Assembly: GCA_027308685.1 (NCBI GenBank)
Contig: DAIDEE010000041.1
Location: forward strand, 1 to 35,911
From: Acidocella sp.
GTDB taxonomy: Bacteria; Pseudomonadota; Alphaproteobacteria; Acetobacterales; Acetobacteraceae
Direction of reading: 5' to 3'
DNA: 35,911 nt
Positions 33,736-35,911 of this stretch are shown here, one piece after another. Numbering within the stretch: the first letter of the stretch is position 1; the number at the start of each line of letters is the position of its first letter. The notes beneath the pieces were generated by a model. The model saw only the letters and a list, made by a program, of their open reading frames with translations, was not told the origin of the DNA and did not search any database. A program made the translations under genes and the position numbers.

Positions 33736-34722
33736 GTGAATTCCGTAAAACCCCTCGTGGCGCCGCACCGGCGCTCGCTCCCCCTCAAGGTCGGCACCCG
33801 CGGTTCACCGCTGGCGCGCGCCCAAACCGCCAATTTCCTGCAAATCCTGCGGCATTTTTGCCCGGTGCTGAAGGGGATGGATGTGTTTGAGGAGCATATA
33901 ATCAACACCACCGGCGACGTGGTGCAGGACCGCCCGCTCGCTGAAATCGGCGGCAAGGGCCTGTTCGCCAAGGAAATCCATGAATCATTAGCGGCCGGGC
34001 GGATCGATTTCGCGGTGCACTCGCTGAAGGATCTGGAAACCACCCTGCCCCCGGGCATAACCCTCGCCTGCACCCTGAAGCGCGAAGACGCCCGCGATGT
34101 TTTGATTCTGCCCAGCAGCCATACCGACAGCGACCCCGCCGCCCCCTACGCATCGCTACCCCACGGGGCCACCATCGGCTCCGCCTCGGTCCGCCGCCAG
34201 GCCCAGCTTAAGCACGCCCGCCCGGATTTAAATTTTGTGCTGTTGCGCGGCAATGTCGGTACCCGGCTTGGCAAAGTGGACTCCGGTGAAATGGCCGCCA
34301 CTTTACTGGCCTACGCCGGCTTGCGCCGCCTTGGGCTGCATCACCGCGCCAGCATCGTGCTCGACGCCACGACCATGGTGCCTTCTGCGTGCCAGGGCAT
34401 TGTTGGCATTACGGTCCGCACCGCTGATACCGAGCTGTGCGCCATGCTCGCCGGCATTGAGGACCCCGAGGCCAAAGCTGTTGCCACCGCCGAGCGCGCC
34501 TTACTGGCCGCCCTCGATGGTTCATGCCGTACCCCGATCGGCGGGTATGCCCGGCTCCTTGATAATGACACTCTGCAACTCACCGGGTTGGTGGCCCGTG
34601 CCGATGGCAGCTTTCTGCTGAAACGCACCGCCACCGGGCCGAAGGAAAACGCCGAGCAAATGGGCGCCGCTCTCGGGGCTTCGCTGAAAGCCGACAGCCC
34701 ACCGGATATTTTCGACATTTGA
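33736..34722 (+). CDS. hemC: Porphobilinogen deaminase (hydroxymethylbilane synthase)
   Basis: HemC polymerises four porphobilinogens into hydroxymethylbilane. The 328-residue protein has LKVGTRGSPLARAQ near the N-terminus, catalytic aspartate in RIDFAVHSLKDLETTLP, the substrate-arginine segment IGSASVRRQAQL, and the dipyrromethane-cofactor cysteine Cys264 in GSCRTPIGGY. The start is GTG at 33736 with no clear ribosome binding site. Confidence 0.96.
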   Translation: MNSVKPLVAPHRRSLPLKVGTRGSPLARAQTANFLQILRHFCPVLKGMDVFEEHIINTTGDVVQDRPLAEIGGKGLFAKEIHESLAAGRIDFAVHSLKDLETTLPPGITLACTLKREDARDVLILPSSHTDSDPAAPYASLPHGATIGSASVRRQAQLKHARPDLNFVLLRGNVGTRLGKVDSGEMAATLLAYAGLRRLGLHHRASIVLDATTMVPSACQGIVGITVRTADTELCAMLAGIEDPEAKAVATAERALLAALDGSCRTPIGGYARLLDNDTLQLTGLVARADGSFLLKRTATGPKENAEQMGAALGASLKADSPPDIFDI

Positions 34723-35387
34723 AAATTCTGGTCACCCGCCCGGAACCGGGCGCGTCCATTACCGCCGCGCGTCTCACCGGCATGGGGTATCAGCCTGTAG
34801 TGGCGCCGTGCCTCACCATCACCCGCCATGCGCCCGAACTGCCGGAAAATCCCGCCGCCATCATCGTCACCAGCAGCCAGGTGATTCCCGCACTACCGCA
34901 ACGTTACCGTAACACGCCAATTTTTTGCGTCGGTGATGCTACCGCCGGGCGGCTGCGGACCGCCGGATTCAACTCAGTCATCAGCGCCAGCGGCGATGCC
35001 AAGGACCTGGCCGCCCTGATCATCGCGCACCGCCAGCCGGGCAGCTACCTGCTGGCGGTGGGTGCCCGGCATGGCTTGGCCCTGGCGCAGCACCTGCGAA
35101 AAGCCGGACTCACCATCATCCGGCGCACTCTTTATGCCGCCACCCCGACCCGCGCGTTGCCGCCCACCGTCCGCGCCGCCCTGCAGGACGGCTCGATTGA
35201 GACCGCATTATTTTACTCCGCGGAATCCGCCCGCGCCTTTATCAAGCTAAACCCGCCAAATACCGCCAATGTCACCGCCCTGGCGCTTAGCCCGGCGGTG
35301 GCCGCTGCATTGGGTGACTTGCCCTGGACAAAAATCCGTGTCGCATTAGCGCCAACCGAAGCGGATTTATTGGCATATCTGACATGA
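34719..35387 (+). CDS. hemD: Uroporphyrinogen-III synthase
   Basis: HemD closes hydroxymethylbilane into uroporphyrinogen III with inversion of ring D. The 222 residues show the weakly conserved two-domain pattern: ILVTRPEPGASITAARLTGMGYQPV at the start (about 3-27), IIVTSSQVIPAL, FCVGDATAGRLRTAGF and TALFYSAESARAFI. The start is TTG, overlapping the hemC stop by TTGA. Position directly after hemC supports the call. Confidence 0.88.
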   Translation: MKILVTRPEPGASITAARLTGMGYQPVVAPCLTITRHAPELPENPAAIIVTSSQVIPALPQRYRNTPIFCVGDATAGRLRTAGFNSVISASGDAKDLAALIIAHRQPGSYLLAVGARHGLALAQHLRKAGLTIIRRTLYAATPTRALPPTVRAALQDGSIETALFYSAESARAFIKLNPPNTANVTALALSPAVAAALGDLPWTKIRVALAPTEADLLAYLT

Positions 35388-35911
35388 CTGACATTGACCC
35401 CCCAACTGCCCCGGACTCCGCCGCCGTTCCCGCGCCGGCATCGGTTGCAAAACCTGCGCCGAAACCTGCACCAAACCCTGCCGTGGCTGTGCCCGTGAAG
35501 CCCCCCAAGCCACGCACCAGCCTTTGGCCGCTGATCGGCGTGCTGGGGTTTTGCGTTTTAGCTGGCGGCGAGGGCTATTTATGGACCCTGCACCAAACCG
35601 CCTCGGTGGCCGCCAACGCGCAAATTGCGGTGCTGCAAGCCCAGCTCAACGCCGTACAGGCGCAGGCCAACCGCGCCCAGCCAGCGCCTGACAGCGTGAG
35701 CGTGCAGGCCGACCTTGGCGAAAAACTCACCCTGCTGACCGCCCAGGTGCAAGCGATGCAGGCGCAGTTTGCCGCCGACCACGGGGCGCTCGCCACGCTG
35801 GCGGCCAATAATGTCGATGTCACCAAACTCTCGGCCAAAATCGTCTCGCTGAACCGGCTGGAATCCGCCCGCATTGCGCTGGAATCCGGCTTACCGCTTG
35901 GCGATATCCCC
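35384..35911 (+). CDS. Mic60/mitofilin-like (HemX-like) membrane protein, 5' part
   Basis: The frame starts with an ATGA overlap of the hemD stop and is still open at the window end, so only 176 codons are visible. Residues 1-45 are Pro/Ala/Lys-rich and cytoplasmic. Residues 46-69 (SLWPLIGVLGFCVLAGG...) form one membrane helix. After that comes an Ala/Gln-rich heptad-like region (IAVLQAQLNAVQAQA), probably a periplasmic coiled coil. This architecture directly after hemC-hemD is that of alphaproteobacterial Mic60 homologues (COG4223), which shape intracytoplasmic membranes. The diagnostic C-terminal mitofilin domain lies outside the window, so HemX-like is the fallback name. Confidence 0.7.
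   Translation, partial: MTDIDPPTAPDSAAVPAPASVAKPAPKPAPNPAVAVPVKPPKPRTSLWPLIGVLGFCVLAGGEGYLWTLHQTASVAANAQIAVLQAQLNAVQAQANRAQPAPDSVSVQADLGEKLTLLTAQVQAMQAQFAADHGALATLAANNVDVTKLSAKIVSLNRLESARIALESGLPLGDIP

Overview
The window is a gene-dense, GC-rich stretch of a Gram-negative chromosome, most likely from an alphaproteobacterium of the Rhodospirillales/Acetobacteraceae type. This placement is inferred from protein character and gene order: cvpA-purF, tsaD beside gpsA, sucC-sucD-sucA-odhB, and hemC-hemD followed by a Mic60/mitofilin-like gene. There is no rRNA gene to confirm it, and I saw no tRNA, rRNA, CRISPR array or insertion sequence. All non-coding gaps are shorter than 300 bp except the left end (1-511), which holds a tandem REP/BIME-like array and a terminator.

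Layout. (1) 1-511: four complete copies of a ~106-bp unit built from two small hairpins, then the terminator of a porin gene. (2) 512-11514, all on the minus strand: porin, crcB, purF, cvpA, radA, an orphan TctC/Bug-like periplasmic protein, apt, an O-acetylhomoserine sulfhydrylase, then a molybdenum-cofactor run (moaE, moaD, an unknown lipoprotein, mobB), pgsA and a one-domain ModE-like regulator. (3) 11542-14268, plus strand: a molybdate/tungstate ABC transporter divergent from the regulator. A 36-bp near-perfect palindrome between them is the likely operator. (4) 14385-20854, plus strand: TCA-cycle genes sucC, sucD, sucA and odhB. The E3 gene (lpdA) does not follow. (5) 20923-27968: an accessory block with two paralogous DUF2142 membrane proteins around a membrane-anchored GT2 glycosyltransferase and a SAM methyltransferase, then a Gly/Asn/Ser-rich secreted beta-repeat protein. 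(6) 28214-35911: an atypical ClC-family transporter with CBS domains, rsmA, gpsA, rlmJ, tsaD, hemC, hemD and the 5' part of a Mic60/HemX-like gene cut by the window end.

How the genes fit together. The regulator, the ABC importer and the mobB/moaD/moaE run form a coherent molybdenum uptake and cofactor module that may answer to one operator. The DUF2142/GT2/methyltransferase block looks like a small polyprenyl-linked sugar or surface-glycan pathway placed beside a surface or secreted protein, and is the best candidate here for an undescribed system. The rest is housekeeping: purine synthesis and salvage, 2-oxoglutarate and succinyl-CoA metabolism, ribosome and tRNA modification, phospholipid head groups and tetrapyrrole synthesis.

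Several start sites were moved from the longest open frame to one with a better ribosome binding site (sulfhydrylase, ABC binding protein, odhB, second DUF2142, beta-repeat protein, ClC, rsmA, rlmJ, tsaD). Family calls rest on reading motifs by eye; no database search was possible.
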